Below are positions 47,409-60,066 of a DNA stretch of 64,000 nt, piece after piece. A program made the translations under genes and the position numbers. The notes under the pieces are model-generated. The model did not search any database. It worked only from the letters and a program-made list of their open reading frames with translations, and was not told where the DNA came from. Position 1 is the first letter of the stretch, and each line of letters starts with the position of its first letter. Origin of the DNA: Galerina marginata (Eukaryota; Basidiomycota; Agaricomycetes; Agaricales; Galerinaceae); the NCBI GenBank assembly GCA_023014335.1, contig JAECYW010000012.1:868001-932000 (forward strand), given 5' to 3'.

Positions 47409-48156
47409 ATGCATGCAGGAGTTCAGGTCCCCTCTGCTGGCCGCCGCTGCTTCGAGTGCTTTGATAAACAAAGCCGAAACTTCATATGTGTTGGATGTAA
47501 TCGAGCCTTTTATTGTGTATGTTCTTTCGCTTTCTTATTTTTCCGATGGGTCTGAAACTTCGAACTAGAATAAAGCTTGTCAAATCAAGCACAGAAAAAT
47601 CCATCGACCTTACTGCCACGGCGAGAAAGTATCACCCGACTTAAGTCTCGGCGTAGCATGGCTGGAGAGCAACCAGACGAGAGTGGTACGGATTGCGCTT
47701 GGACTTCTCCTGCTCGACGCAGCTCCCGACACCTCCCGCCCATACCACGAAAGGGTGAGAAAGGTGAAGGATCACGCCAATACCTGGGCAGCCTGCTTTA
47801 CGCTGGTGATGCTGCAAGTCGACCCTCGGCTCCCTGCTGCTGACCAGATAGTCATTGATACGACTACGGTCAACCTTGTCGACCGTCGCACGATTTCTGA
47901 AGTGAAATACAACGCTTTCAATGCCGAGGAGAGGGAAGATTTCGAGGTCAACATCCTACTCAAGGTCCACAGCTTCAACGACATGGATTACGGGCTAGAA
48001 AGCAGGTTAGTTAGCCTTCGTTTCAACCACGAGGATCGCTTGCGAGACATTCCATCTACTCAAATGGAGATCAAGATGGAACTCCAAAGGTTATTAAGCG
48101 ACGGGGGGATAACGGGCTTAATCCACACCATAATGTTACACCTAAATAGTCAGTAA
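47409..48156 (+). CDS. Small MYND-type zinc-finger protein
   Basis: MYND fingers bind proline-rich partners and are abundant in mushroom genomes. The start MHAGVQVPSAG at 47409 leads straight into the finger: CFECFDKQ, FICVGCNRAFYC, then after a 52-bp intron (47517-47568) NKACQIKHRKIHRPYC, giving the full C-x2-C, C-x2-C, YC-x3-CQ, H-x3-C set. About 180 residues without a recognised domain follow (RVVRIALGLLLLDAAPDT, TWAACFTLVMLQVD, DFEVNILLKVHSF), a layout common in small fungal MYND proteins. Apparently intact. An upstream 5' UTR intron is possible, with its acceptor just before the ATG. Confidence 0.75.
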
Positions 48157-48783
48157 ATAGTTATAGGTATATATCGTATGATTAGGAATCCAGAAAACGA
48201 CTCTCCTTCACCGCGTAAAGCGTTCGCCGCCATCGCAAGTTTGTCGTTGTGCTTGCAAATTCGAGACCGTCATATATAAATTATGGTACAAATCGAATGA
48301 GCCGTAGTTAGAACCCGTACTACATAGCTATCTGACTTGCTTGCCTCACTGCTTGAGGAGAGTGGTCGCGAGTTTCGCGAGGTCTTAATAGATATTGAAA
48401 TAGCGGCAGTTTCGTCGATTTCGTTGTAGAGTACTTAATCAACTCGTTTTTCACTTGTTTGAATGGTCACGGAGGCCGCGAGTTCTGAATACATACTGAA
48501 TAGCAGTAATTTTGTTGGAGAGTAGTTAACGGACTGCATTCGTTTTCTTTTTTGAGAGAAACATGTAGATTAATTTGATTACTCTGAAGGCTCGAAGTAT
48601 GTCTTACTGCCTTTGAAGCCGGCTTCAGGTGCTGCTTTGCTCACCCAGTATTGAATGTCAAAAGGCCCTTCAATGTGTCGCTTTGCTCTATAACCCACTT
48701 TCAAACGTCAGATACATTAGTTTCTCTAATTTTACAGAGGCATAAAGTACTTCGAACGCGTAGATCGAAGCTGCGTAAACTCG
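48157..48783. other. Gene-free spacer
   Basis: Nothing coding is supported. It ends at TAGTAAG (48784-48790), the left target duplication of element 3. Confidence 0.5.
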
Positions 48784-48790
48784 TAGTAAG

Positions 48791-51700
48791 CACTTCAGTG
48801 GCCCCCGACCAGGTACCTGGAAGGTAGGTACATTATATGTAAACAACCTACCTAATGGAGGCCCTGCACGACAAAAAACTAAAATAAAAACTCCGCCAAA
48901 AAAAAATAAAATTGTAAATAATTGTTGTAACCCTAGGCGTATTAGTTGAAAATTTCTGAAAAATATCAAAAACAAAAGCAAAATTTATAAACAAGTTGAA
49001 ATATAAAACTTGTGATTTGAAATAAAAATGCAAAGTTTAAACAATTTGTTTGAAAGATAACAACTATTTGTAAATTATTATAAAATGAGGGGTGCCAGGG
49101 GTCTTTTTTCCCAAATATTAAAACTGGGCTAGTGGGCCATCCAGGATAGATAGCAGCAATCTATAAAAAGATCTTGAGATGCAATGTAAAGTACTATCTA
49201 TTGCCAAAAGATTGAAGCAATCCAATGTCATCAAATCTTCCAGCCATAAAATATATTTTGCAATTTCAGGCCAGCCAGAAAGCAGAGCTGAGATCCATGA
49301 GAGTGCTATTCAGCAGACACAGCCCAGAAAACAGAAATATCAATATATATATGTCTGCTGAATATAATGAATTCACAACAGTCTAGTGGACTATGAAAGA
49401 GAATTTAAAGCTTAAAACCAGTCACCAGAGCATTAATCACAATTCTACAGCATTAGTTGAGTCACTGTAAGTTATTTGCAAATTATAGAAAGGATACAAT
49501 GATTTTTCTTTAGCTTCATCCAATTCACCGCAAGTTACTCGTAAATGAAATTCAATGTCACTGCAAGTCATCCACAAGTCATAGAAACAATATGATGAAT
49601 TTGCTCCAGCTTCAGTCATGTTACTGCAAGTTACTCAAAAATAAAATTCAACTCATCAGACCATGAACCAAGTCACCAGAAGTCGTTGTAAGTCATAGAA
49701 AGGATAAAAAAACCAAGCAATTTAAAAAGTAATATCTATTCAATTTAATGTCATGTTGTAGATCTGAATTTTCTGAATTTTCTGATATTTAAATCATGGC
49801 AATTGGATAAAAACTGGGCAAGTTATAGTCAAATTACATAAAGAGGTGTGTTTAAATGTGTATTTTTGTGTATTGCTTGGCAACAAAGATGCCAAGTCAC
49901 ATGATATTGACAGATTCCAGATCAGAAAAAATGGCCCTACATTTTCTATTTATAGACCCTGACCTGAAAATGCCTTTTTGGAACTCGTTCTATTTATAGA
50001 TTAAACTCAAATTCATGAACTATTTTTATACTACAGCAAATGATCTAGAAAATACATTTAACTTTTCTATTTTTAGAGCTAAATCCTGATACATCTATAT
50101 TTAGAACAAGTTCTATTTTTAAATTTTGACCCTGAAATTCCTTTTTTAGAAAGTGAGCCTATTTTACAACCATCTTTGAAATTACTTTTTAAGATTATTT
50201 TTAGATTGAAATTTTGAAATCTCTTTTTTAGGTAGTATTTAGAGCTTTAATTCTATTAATTGATTAATGTCTAAATCTTGACAACTTTACTGTTTCTATT
50301 TATAGATGAGCCATTTAAATCTATAAATAATTGGCCATTAAAATTGGATCTCTCTTCATTTTAAATGAATCATGTGATCAGTCTATTTTTAGAATATTAT
50401 GAATAACTATCTTTAAAAGTAGCCAAATATGGTGATTCACTTATAAATAAGCAGAACAAAGTCAATTCTAAAAATACTTAAGCACCATCGAAATTATTAT
50501 CAGGTTTTTCCAGTCTCATTTGGCAGATGGGAAAATCTCCTAAAAAAGAAAAGAGTGTTTTAAATTGTGATCTATATTTAGACCATTCTAAATATAGATC
50601 ATGTGATCATTTACTTTTTTATACTGAGATATTAGCCAAATAATATCAGTTCTAAAAATAGCTTATACTGTTATATAGACATAATTCTATTAAATATAAG
50701 AACATTATTAATCGCAAACAGCTTTGCTGTCTGCTCTTGTTCATCTAGGCCCTGGTGACAGGCAGACACTTGAGAGGCTTGCTACATCATCCCACAAGGG
50801 GGGTCATTTTGATTTTTGTAGGTCATATGTGGCTAAAGAATGAGATCATCTGTACAAAAAGGACAAGCCCCCCAATTAAAGCAAATGAATTTAATCTATT
50901 TTTGGAACACCTGACCAAATCAGCATTCATCAGATCTATTAGTTAATCATGTGCCTTCTATGGGCTCAATTTAAGTCAAAGCATTTACAGCAAAATATGT
51001 CTTACTCTGACCAACAGGTCAAAAATAGACAATATCAGTGAGGTGGCTTGGGGCCTGACTGCTGTTTCAGTGTTATGATCCTTGAATACAGATAGCAATG
51101 ATAATTCAGTAGACAGTCATCAATTGGATCAATACATTAGACTATCTGAGTTTGACATACATATAAATAAATGTGAAATAATCCCAACTTATGTCAAATA
51201 GGCCTGTCACTGGGTTAGCATATTTGCAGCAGTAGGGATTGTATGTATATCAATTTTTTAGCCCACCAGAAGACTTCGGCTATAAAAATTTGCAGACTTT
51301 GCACTGTATATGTGTTGGTCTAGAGTGGCTACTATGCTTGACCCGAATATTGGTCAGACCCCTTAGTCGGCCAAACCAATCAGATCGTTCCATTTGCACA
51401 GCTCATCAGTCACTGTGTCATATTTTTCTGCCAAAAAGTGTGACTAACCAACTGAGGGGTCTGACAGATGTTTGGGTAACCCATAGTATCATTTTGCATA
51501 TAGCTGTAAGCTAATTATAATGTCCAGATAACCCACATCAACCTGTGTATTTTTCTAAGTGTCCAGCTGAGCAACAAAAAGCAAAGGTGCTAGATTATCA
51601 ATTTCTGTAATACCCTCACTTACTGCCCAAGTATTAATATTGCTGACCAATAGTAGTCTTCATAACTTCAATTGTGTGCTTTGTCATCATTAAACAATCT

Positions 51701-54128
51701 ATCATACTATTTTAATCAATTCATCCAGGGTACAACTGGATGTAATTTTTGCAGATTACAAATTTTGACCACTCTGTGTATAAGAGCCAGACTTGAAGGG
51801 TGCCATCAAGACTAAAGGAAGAATTCAAGGATTGAACTGCAGACTGAGGTGTGAGACCCAAGAATATAAGTCAAGCTCTTTGGTTGGGAAAGAGTCTAAC
51901 ATTGTAAGCCAAAGTTAACTTATTCCAATTCAGATCTCAGTGTGCCCAAGCCAAAATATCCATAAAAAAAGCCAGCAATGGGAAATTTTTGGCTGATGGG
52001 AAAATTTCCCAAAGAGGAAAGAGAGTCTCAAAAGAATGTAAACTATTTTTAGACTATACTACAATTTAAATCACGTGACAAGCTACCTTCTTCATTAAGA
52101 TATAAACTTTTTATGCTAATTAATAAATTAAAGCATTAGCATAAATGCTGCTAAGTCCAAAATTAGATAACTGACTAAATGCTGCCATTTTAGGCAACTG
52201 TGTTTTGATTGTCTTTTTTATCATGGATGTCATTATCACGGCTCTGAGAGCCTTTATTTATATTGGTTTATATTAATCATAAAGCTTGGGAACTATTTTT
52301 AGAACTGATCTTATTTGGCTAATTTCTCAGTATAAAAAGCCAGTGATTATATAATCTATATTGCTAAATAGACTAAATATACATTACAATTTTTAGCAAG
52401 ATACTCTCTCCTTTAGAAGATTTTCCTACTGCTAAAGTCTGATAACGATTTTGATGGAGTTTCTAAATATAGCTGATATCTTGGATGGATAATCTATAAA
52501 TAGAAATTGCTCCTATATTAATGGATGACTATTCATGAATTTAGAAGGCTCATCTATAAATAGAAACAGTACAATTGACATTGATGTCTAAATATTGTTT
52601 GTAAATAGATTATTATGCAGAAGGTTTAAGCATTAATCTATTAATAGAAACACTTAGATTAGAGCAAAAGTACAAAAATAAATATATTTGAGTTTAGTCT
52701 ATAAATAGAACTAGTTCCCACAAAGGCATTTTCAGATCATGGTCTATAAATAGAAAGCAAGAAATTTTCAAAATTTCAATCTAAAAATAGAAATAGTCTT
52801 AAAAACCAATTTTGGAGATCATTGTAAAAGAGGCTCACTTTCTAAAAAAGGAATTTCAGGGTCAAAATTTAAAAATAGAACTTGTTCTAAATATAGATGT
52901 ATCAGGATTTAGCGCTAAAAATAGAAAAGTTAAATGTATTTTCTAGATCATCTGCTGTAGGATAAAAATAGCTCATAAATTTAAGTTAATCTATAAATAG
53001 AACCAGTGCCAAAAAGGCATTTTCAGGTCAGGGTCTATAAATAGAAAATGTAGACCCATTTTTTCTGATCTGGAATCTGTTAGTATCATGTGACTTGGTG
53101 CCTTACTTGCCAAGAGAAACACAAAACACACTTTTGAACACAACTTCTTTAAAATATAATTTGACTGTAACTTGCTCAATTTTTAACCAATTGCCATGAT
53201 TTAAATATCAGAAAATTCAGAAAATTCAGACCTACAATATGACATTAAATTTGATAGATATTACCTTTAAAATTGCTTGGTTTTGTATCCTTTCTATGAC
53301 TTGTAGATGACTTGTGATAACTTGTGGTGACTTGGTTGATGTCCTGATGAGCTGAATTTTATTTGCAAATGACTTGCAGTAACATGGCTGAAGCTGGAGA
53401 AAATTCATTATATCTTTTTTATGATTTGCAGATGACTTACAATGACTTGACTGATGCTGTAGAATTGTTGTGACTAAGTTAATGCTCTGGTGACTTGCTT
53501 TAAACTTTAATATCTCTTCTATAGTCCACTAGACTGTAGTGAATTTATCATATTTGGCAAATATATATATATATTGATATTTCTGCTTTCCGGGAAGTGC
53601 TTTTACTGAATAGCACTCTCATGGATCTCAGCTCTGCTTTCTGGCTGGCCTGAAATTGCAAAATATATTTTATGGCTGGAAGATTTGATGACATTGGATT
53701 GCTTCAATCTTTTGGCAATAGATAGTACTTTACATTGCATCTCAAGATCTTTTTATAGATTGCTGCTATCTATCCTGGATGGCCCGCTAGCCCAGTTTTA
53801 ATATTTGGGAAAAAAGACCCCTGGCACCCCTCATTTTATAATAATTTACAAATAGTTGTTATCTTTCAAACAAATTGTTTAAACTTTGCATTTTTATTTC
53901 AAATCACAAGTTTTATATTTCAACTTGTTTATAAATTTTGCTTTTGTTTTTGATATTTTTCAGAAATTTTCAACTAATACGCCTAGGGTTACAACAATTA
54001 TTTACAATTTTATTTTTTTTTGGCGGAGTTTTTATTTTAGTTTTTTGTCGTGCAGGGCCTCCATTAGGTAGGTTGTTTACATATAATGTACCTACCTTCC
54101 AGGTACCTGGTCGGGGGCCACTGAAGTG
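48791..54128. mobile_element. Element 3: non-autonomous fold-back DNA transposon
   Basis: Ends CACTTCAGTGGCCCCC and inverted copy, with TAGTAAG on both sides (48784-48790 and 54129-54135). Long arms run inward for about 1.7-1.8 kb each, around a spacer at roughly 50600-52350. Arms start with hairpin-prone GACCAGGTACCTGG and GGTAGGT..ACCTACC, then GGTGCCAGGGGTC, then many CTATTTATAG and CTAAAAATAG motifs. Beyond the first 16 bp the ends differ from elements 1 and 2, but inner sequence (TTTGGCAGATGGGAAA, GATAACGATTTTGATGGAG) is shared with element 1. No transposase. It interrupts the proposed outer composite element. Confidence 0.9.
51341..51477. repeat. Small MITE-like inverted repeat in the spacer of element 3
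   Basis: GTCAGACCCCTTAGT (51353-51367) faces ACTGAGGGGTCTGAC (51451-51465), 14 of 15 matching. The similarity extends outward (ACCCGAATATTG versus CAGATGTTTGGGT). No clear target duplication. Confidence 0.5.
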
Positions 54129-54302
54129 TAGTAAGCTTCAGTGGCTTTGAGCTGACTTCAGAGCTAATCATTTTAGATTATATTTCATGCCCTAACTAAC
54201 TGCTTTTCAACATCGTAAACATTGTAAATCCATAGGCAATAGATGTATAGTAGGCATTTGAATCTATTAATGGGCTACGACATTACAAGATAAAATAATA
54301 AG

Positions 54303-56101
54303 CTACGCTACGGCGGTCTTTTTAGTCGACCCGTTGAAAAGGCTATCCAGCTCCTCCAGCGTCGAATACAGAGAAAGTCCGTACTCGAGCTGGTTGGACA
54401 GGTCGCCGAGGGTTTTGGCCTTCTCCGCTGGGTCCATGCTGCCCAAAGAGTCGACGCTTTTCTGATAGCCGTTGTCTATCCAGCGGAAAATTCCCCCTGA
54501 GCTATATTGCGTGAACGAGTATCGACGCTCAGTCGGTTGAATGCGTATGTTGGAGTGATGGATCGCGCTGGAGGGGATTATGATAGTGGAGCCCGGGGGA
54601 AATTCGATGACCAAGCCAAGTTCCCAAAGAACAAGGTGCCCGCCTTTCTTGTAGTCGTACTCGCCCAACGCAGTGATGGAGCACCAGCCGAAGGCCAGAT
54701 TCCCGAAATCGGCATGTTTGTAGCAAACGGTTCGGGGGCCGAAGTTCAGGGTGGTGGCAGCCCAGGGCGTATGCGCAAAGTTTCGACGAAGCTCCTTTTC
54801 ATCAGGCTTCGGATGCTCGTTCGTCTCGCGTAGCTTTTGGTCGTGGGCGATGATTTTGGAGAGCGTGTCGTTTTGATGGGCATAAAGTCGAGGAGCCCAG
54901 GTGGCGAACGCGCCTGGTGGGTGAGAGGTACGTCAGGTTGGGTATGGCCAGGCTTTTCGTAACTCACCGGTGGTAAACCCTGAAATGCGTTTAAAGGCCT
55001 CCTCTTTCATGAGATTCTCGAGGACAGGCTCGTTCTGCGACTCTTGAACGAGCATCTTGGGATAACTCTGACCCCCGCCGTGCGATATTCCAACTGCCAA
55101 GGCGGGGAAACCCCCGCGGCGGTGCTTAAGGTCTTTCTTTTTGAAACGAAGGCGGGTTCTGGCCTCCTCAAGATGGTCGGAGGCGGCGAGCTGAACGGAG
55201 TCCCATGTTTCGTCGCCGCGGGGCTGGCCTGCACAGATCCCAATGACCAAGTTGTTTCTATCGAGAAGGGGCATCGAGCTCCTACAGGGGGATTAGGCTG
55301 CGTGGTTGGATGATTGGATTGAGGGAAAGCTCACCTGCCGTCCCACTCCTTCAACTCCAACTTATATCGAGACTCTGGCCCCGTGAGTTGACTGAGGCTG
55401 TACGTAGTTGCATGGGCTGTCTCGCGCTGAGAGATGTAGCCAGTAGACGCGATATCGAAGTTTTTGGCGTTGTACGTCGATGAAATGCTGACGGCGCTGT
55501 GAAGTTGGCTGAGAGCTAGATCCGCCTTCGGTTCGAATTTCTCGGTCCTCGCCTTCTTCATCTTTTCGTTTTTGTGCCCTTGCTTTTTCTTTTTTGCTTT
55601 TCTCTTCTCCTTACGAGTCGGTGCTGGTGCGGATGGCAAGGACGAAGCGGGCCCTGTAGAGGGATTGGAAACCGAGATTTGCGGTATACGGGGCGTAAGT
55701 TCCGGGGTGGTCGGTCGTGAATGGTCTGTGTCGGTTAAAGGCGTCAAAGGGGAGTCGATTGGGACGATATCTTCGGAATCAGAGGGGTCGGATGCTCGAG
55801 CCCAGCGGCCGATGCCTGCGAAGACTTGTCTGTTGAAGTCGAAGCTGGGGTCGGCAGGATAAATGCCTGTAGGAGATGTCAGTTGGGCGGAAGATGGTAT
55901 GGAACGAAAAGGTACACGTCGTCGTCAGGCCCATTCCCTGCGGGGTATTTGCGAGACGATTCAGCGATCCCTGAGGAATGGATTGGGCACGGAAAGCGAA
56001 TTCCTTGCGAGGTATCCGCGTTTCCGTTACCATGCTCCGAAAGAAGGGGGTGGAAAGGAAAGAGATCGCATATGATACTCACCTTTCATGGAAGAAGGCA
56101 T
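54303..56101 (-). CDS. TET/JBP-type 2-oxoglutarate/Fe(II) dioxygenase
   Basis: TET/JBP enzymes oxidise 5-methylcytosine (TET) or thymine (JBP) in DNA. Minus-strand gene starting MPSSMK at 56101, exons spliced by eye. The N-terminal half is low-complexity with a Lys-rich nuclear-signal-like run (RKEKRKAKKKKQGHK), then YNAKNFDIASTGYISQRET. The catalytic half has LLDRNNLVIGICAGQP, then WAATTLNFGPRTV, YKHADFGNLAFGWCSI with the HxD iron ligands, KKGGHLVLWELGLVIEFPPG, IIIPSSAIHHSNI with the distal His, and ERRYSFTQYSSGGIFRW with the Arg that binds 2-oxoglutarate. All metal- and cosubstrate-binding positions are therefore present. It sits head to head with the KDZ transposase, sharing a ~260-bp intergenic region. 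Exon 1-2 junctions near 55870-56090 are approximate. Confidence 0.82.
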
Positions 56102-56362
56102 CTCTCGGCCAGTCGCAGAAACAACGGTTAGACAAGAAGGCGGTGTGCCTAGTAGGGGAACTTGGGGAAGGAGTTGGACTTGCGTTGATCGCAATCTCTT
56201 GAACACGTGATCGCGTTGGGCGAAAGGCACAGTCACGATCAACGACGCGTCCTAGATCACGAGTTAAGACACGCTGAATCCGCGAGGCGTTTCGCCTCGT
56301 CACCCAAAGTCTCCCCCCGCTCTGCTTTCGAGTCTCCTTCCGCTCTGGTTTCGGTTTCGAGG
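56102..56362. promoter_or_regulatory. Shared divergent promoter region of the TET/JBP and KDZ genes
   Basis: A 261-bp gap between two divergent start codons. It contains CACGTG at ~56203 and a perfect hairpin CGAGGCG-TTT-CGCCTCG at 56283-56299. No clear TATA box. Co-regulation is inferred from the geometry only. Confidence 0.4.
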
Positions 56363-59300
56363 ATGGCTTCCAAGGCCAACACGGTAAAAAATCAGGGACG
56401 CTCTCAAGCTAAACGCATCCGCGTTGCCCTGGAGGATGAAGACGAAGCCGAGCAATTCGAGGTCCAATGGCGGGAACACCGCCTCCACGGAAGCAGGGGT
56501 CGAGGCTACGAATCTTCTCGTTCCACTGTCCCTCGCGACGCGCGTCTACCTGCTGACGACCCGAATATTGGCTTAGAGCTTGACGGCGACGCCTTCAACG
56601 ATCTGCTCGACGCCGATATCGAAGACATTCTCGGAGAGCCTGGACCCGTGAAGCAGAAGAAGAGAAGCTTAGCATCGGTACGTCGTGCTTATTACATCCT
56701 TACAGACCTACAAATTAATTGCCTATTTCGAAGGCCCGTCCTATGGTTCTGTGGAAGGAAGGCTTTCGAGACGTGTATCTCGATGAAATGCTTCGGTTGG
56801 AGGGGCGGGGAGATGCTTGGGTAGAGGGGGAGGCGGTATGCTCAGACTGCGCGGCCCGCAGGGTCGATACTCCTCCACCCGGCGCGTATCGATGCGCTGA
56901 ATGCTTCCTCCCAGCCCTCCTGTGTAAGGAGTGCTGCGTGAAGCGACACCGCGTGCTCCCTTTCCATACGATCGAGGTAAAACATTCATCGACTTGTTGT
57001 TTTTGTTGCTTATTTTGTCTTAGGCGTGGACCGGCACATCTTTTGTCAAAACTACATTAAAAGATCTCGGCCTCCGTCTCCAGCTCAACCATATGAGCAT
57101 GCGATGCCCCAACCCAGAAGCGTGTCATAAGCAATTCGCCATCCTCCATACGAACGGCATCCACGAAGTCGCCGTGGACTTCTGCGGATGTACTCGGTCG
57201 GTATCGAAAGTTCGCCAACTCCTTCGTCGTGGGCTCTATCCAGCAACTCAGGAAATGCCGCGAACGTGTGCGACCTTCGAACTCCTCCAGCAAATGCACA
57301 TGTTACAGCTCACCTCAAAATCTGCTACCTACGACTACTATCGAGCAATCGAGAAGCTCACGAACAACACCGGCGTCGACACTCCACCCACCAAATATCG
57401 CTCTCTCCTGCGCATGGGAATTCAATGGCGGCATCTAAAGCTTATGGAAAGAGGCGGCAGGGGACACGATGAGACGGGTGTGAAAGGGACGAAGGAGGGA
57501 GAGCTTGCTGTGATGTGCCCGTCTTGCCCGCACCCTGGTATTAACCTTCCAGAGGGTTGGGAGAAGGCTCCCGATGGTGTGAGGCGAGTATTGTGATGTG
57601 TATTTCAAATACCCCTCCTTAACATGTACTGCTTTGACTAGGTTTCTTTATTTTGTTTTCCTATGTATGGATGCAAACTTCCGGCTCAAAAATCAGTTGG
57701 TCTCGAATTACTCGGCAGATCCTGGTCTTGGGATCGGACTAGCTTATATGATCAAGCGTGAGCCATTGGAGGGGTATGTACAAAGTCGGATAAAGGACCT
57801 TGATGTATGTAGTATTTTCTTCCTTATTTTACTTCAATCTCACAGGGTATCTATAGGAAGAAAGCACAAAAGGTTGTGGTCTCCAAGCAGTGGAACAGGC
57901 ACACACGAGATTCAACAAAGGTCTTCGTTACACTGGAGTTTCGGCTGTTTCGTGTGGAAGGAGTGAAATGGTCATGCCGTGTTCCGTCGGGAATCTTAAG
58001 AAAGGCGAAAAGTAGGTTTAACTCTAAATCAATTTTGTATTTTCTAATCTATCTTTAGGTATTCAAACATGGACTATGGCTTTGGCCGTGTACTTCAATT
58101 TTTTTGGGTTCTTTGGGTTTTGATCAGCTATGATGCTGCTTGCCATTGGTTTATAAACCTCTACCAACGCATCAGAGATCATTGGCCTGAAGATATCAAA
58201 CCAAAGGAGGGGGTTACTATTGAGCCTTTGATCCCGAAGTTGCATGATGCAGGACACAAAAAAACAAAAAATCATGAACAGTTTTCGTTTAATTTGTTTA
58301 AAGGTGTTGGGCTTACTGATGGAGAGTGCCCGGAGCGAATTTGGGGGCCACATAACCCTCTTGGAAACTCCACTAAGACAATGGGTCCTGGGTCGCGCCA
58401 TGATGTTCTGGATGATCACTTTGGCTTTTGGAATTATGAGAAGTATATTTCTATGGGTATGTTCTTATTTTAAAATGTTGTGATCTAGATTTGATTATTA
58501 ATTTATTTTGTTCCCAGGAAAAACACTCATGCGGAGATATCGAAAGGCACTACCTGAGCGGAACCAGCAGGTAGAAGCCCATCGAGGTTTTACAGCCTCA
58601 CTTGATGCTGCTGATGTGGAAAAATGGACTGCCATGTGTAATAAATGGGAGTCCGATCATTTCCCAAGGACTGCCCCGAACCCTTATGAGGTTGAAGGAT
58701 CAAGTAAGTATTTATTCACAAAATCTTGAGCATTTATATTGATTAAATTTGTAGATATAACCCAGGCTCAAGCTGAGCAAGAGCTTGAAAATGAAGAAAA
58801 AGAACACCGCTTACTCAACCAAAGCATACAATATCATGAAACCAGTGCATGTTCGTTTCTAACAAAAGGCTTTGAGATTGAAGAGTCTCAGTATGTTTAA
58901 CTGAATATTTGGAAACCTTGTAAATATACTGATATCTATTTTTATTTGCTTGTTTTAGGCATTGTATATTGGAACTACGAAAGGCCAATGAGGATACCGA
59001 GTCTCTTGTCCAAAAACGCAAAGTTCTTTGGAAAGAGATTGAAAGTTGGCGACGTCTACAGACAGTATACATGCCAGGTCTTATTCAACACCACCATGAC
59101 TTGGAATCCCGTGAACCTGGGAGCACTATAGAGAGTGAAAATCCGGAAGAAGCTCTACTTTGGCTTCCGTCTGCTTTACCCAATGATTTGCGGAATGTGG
59201 TCTGTACACCAGGGCTGGCTTTGGCTGAGGAGAAACTACGAACTGCTCAGTGCTACGACTCTCTGACTGGCATCCGGGATACTTTGCGTCTAAAAACTCG

Positions 59301-60048
59301 GATGATACATTTCAAGAACAAGAATGTCCGAGGTCAACGACCTAACACACGTTCACGTTCAATCATTGATCGAGTTCACGACCAGGCCAAAAAGTTTGCA
59401 CGGAGGTATCGGATTGCTAGAGAAGCCAAGTTTAATCTTTCTGGCCCTGGACCATGGGAACAGTCTCTTCGCATTCTGGAAAACAAGGATATTCGTTCTT
59501 ATCAGGATCCGGAACGAGTCAAAAAAAGAACAGGAAGAAAAGGTATATGGGAGGATTCAGTGGTTCCACCTAGACCATCGGATTTGGAAGGTGATGATAG
59601 TGATATTGACTTGATGCAGGAGGACCGACGTAAACGGGATGGTACTGGCCAGACACACACAACACTATCATGGATCTGGATAACTGATCAGCAGGATCCA
59701 TCGACCAATGCCGATGACATTTTACGATCCGAGTGGGCTCGAAGCCGTGCAAGAGCTGAAAGAGCAACAGAAGAAGTATTGTTGCTTCAAGAGGAAATGC
59801 GGAGAGTTCTTGCCTTTTTAGATTGGAGAGCTAGATGGTGGTCCTCAAAACAAGAAAACCGGCCAACTTCCGATACTGTACTGGCTGAAGGTTTACGTGC
59901 TTATGCAATTGATCAAGGATCTCTTCAACGAAAGCTTCAAGCCTCATATGAAAGCATTTGGAAGAAGCCATTGGAAGAGAGCGAAGATATTGATGAAGAG
60001 GAGGAGGAGGATGAGGAAGAAGAAAATGATGATGAGAATGACAGCTAG
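56363..60048 (+). CDS. KDZ transposase with N-terminal CxC2 cysteine cluster (outer element)
   Basis: Predicted RNase H-fold transposase, about 1,080 residues in nine exons. Exon 1 is 56363-56677 (MASKANTVKNQGRSQ, charged), exon 2 56734-56976 holds the CxC2 cluster (CSDCAARR, YRCAECFLPALLCKECC, KRHRVLPFHTIE), exon 3 from 57024 has HMSMRCPNPEACHKQF and VAVDFCGC. Catalytic-type blocks: LCMDANFRLKN (first Asp), ISYDAACHW (second Asp), VGLTDGECPERIWG (Glu), then GPGSRHDVLDDHFGFWN. The C-terminal third is charged, helical and ends in an acidic run. All but one junction joins in phase; that after exon 3 needs a GC-AG intron (about 57582-57639) or a variant I missed. No internal stop after splicing. 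It differs clearly from the CxC1 transposase at 23248-26563. Confidence 0.88.
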
Positions 60049-60066
60049 ATTATATATCAGGATGTG

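Noticed and set aside
54100..54180. A second CTTCAGTGG end motif next to element 3 (TAGTAAGCTTC..)
   Set aside because: Only a partial match right after the target duplication, with no inverted partner found.
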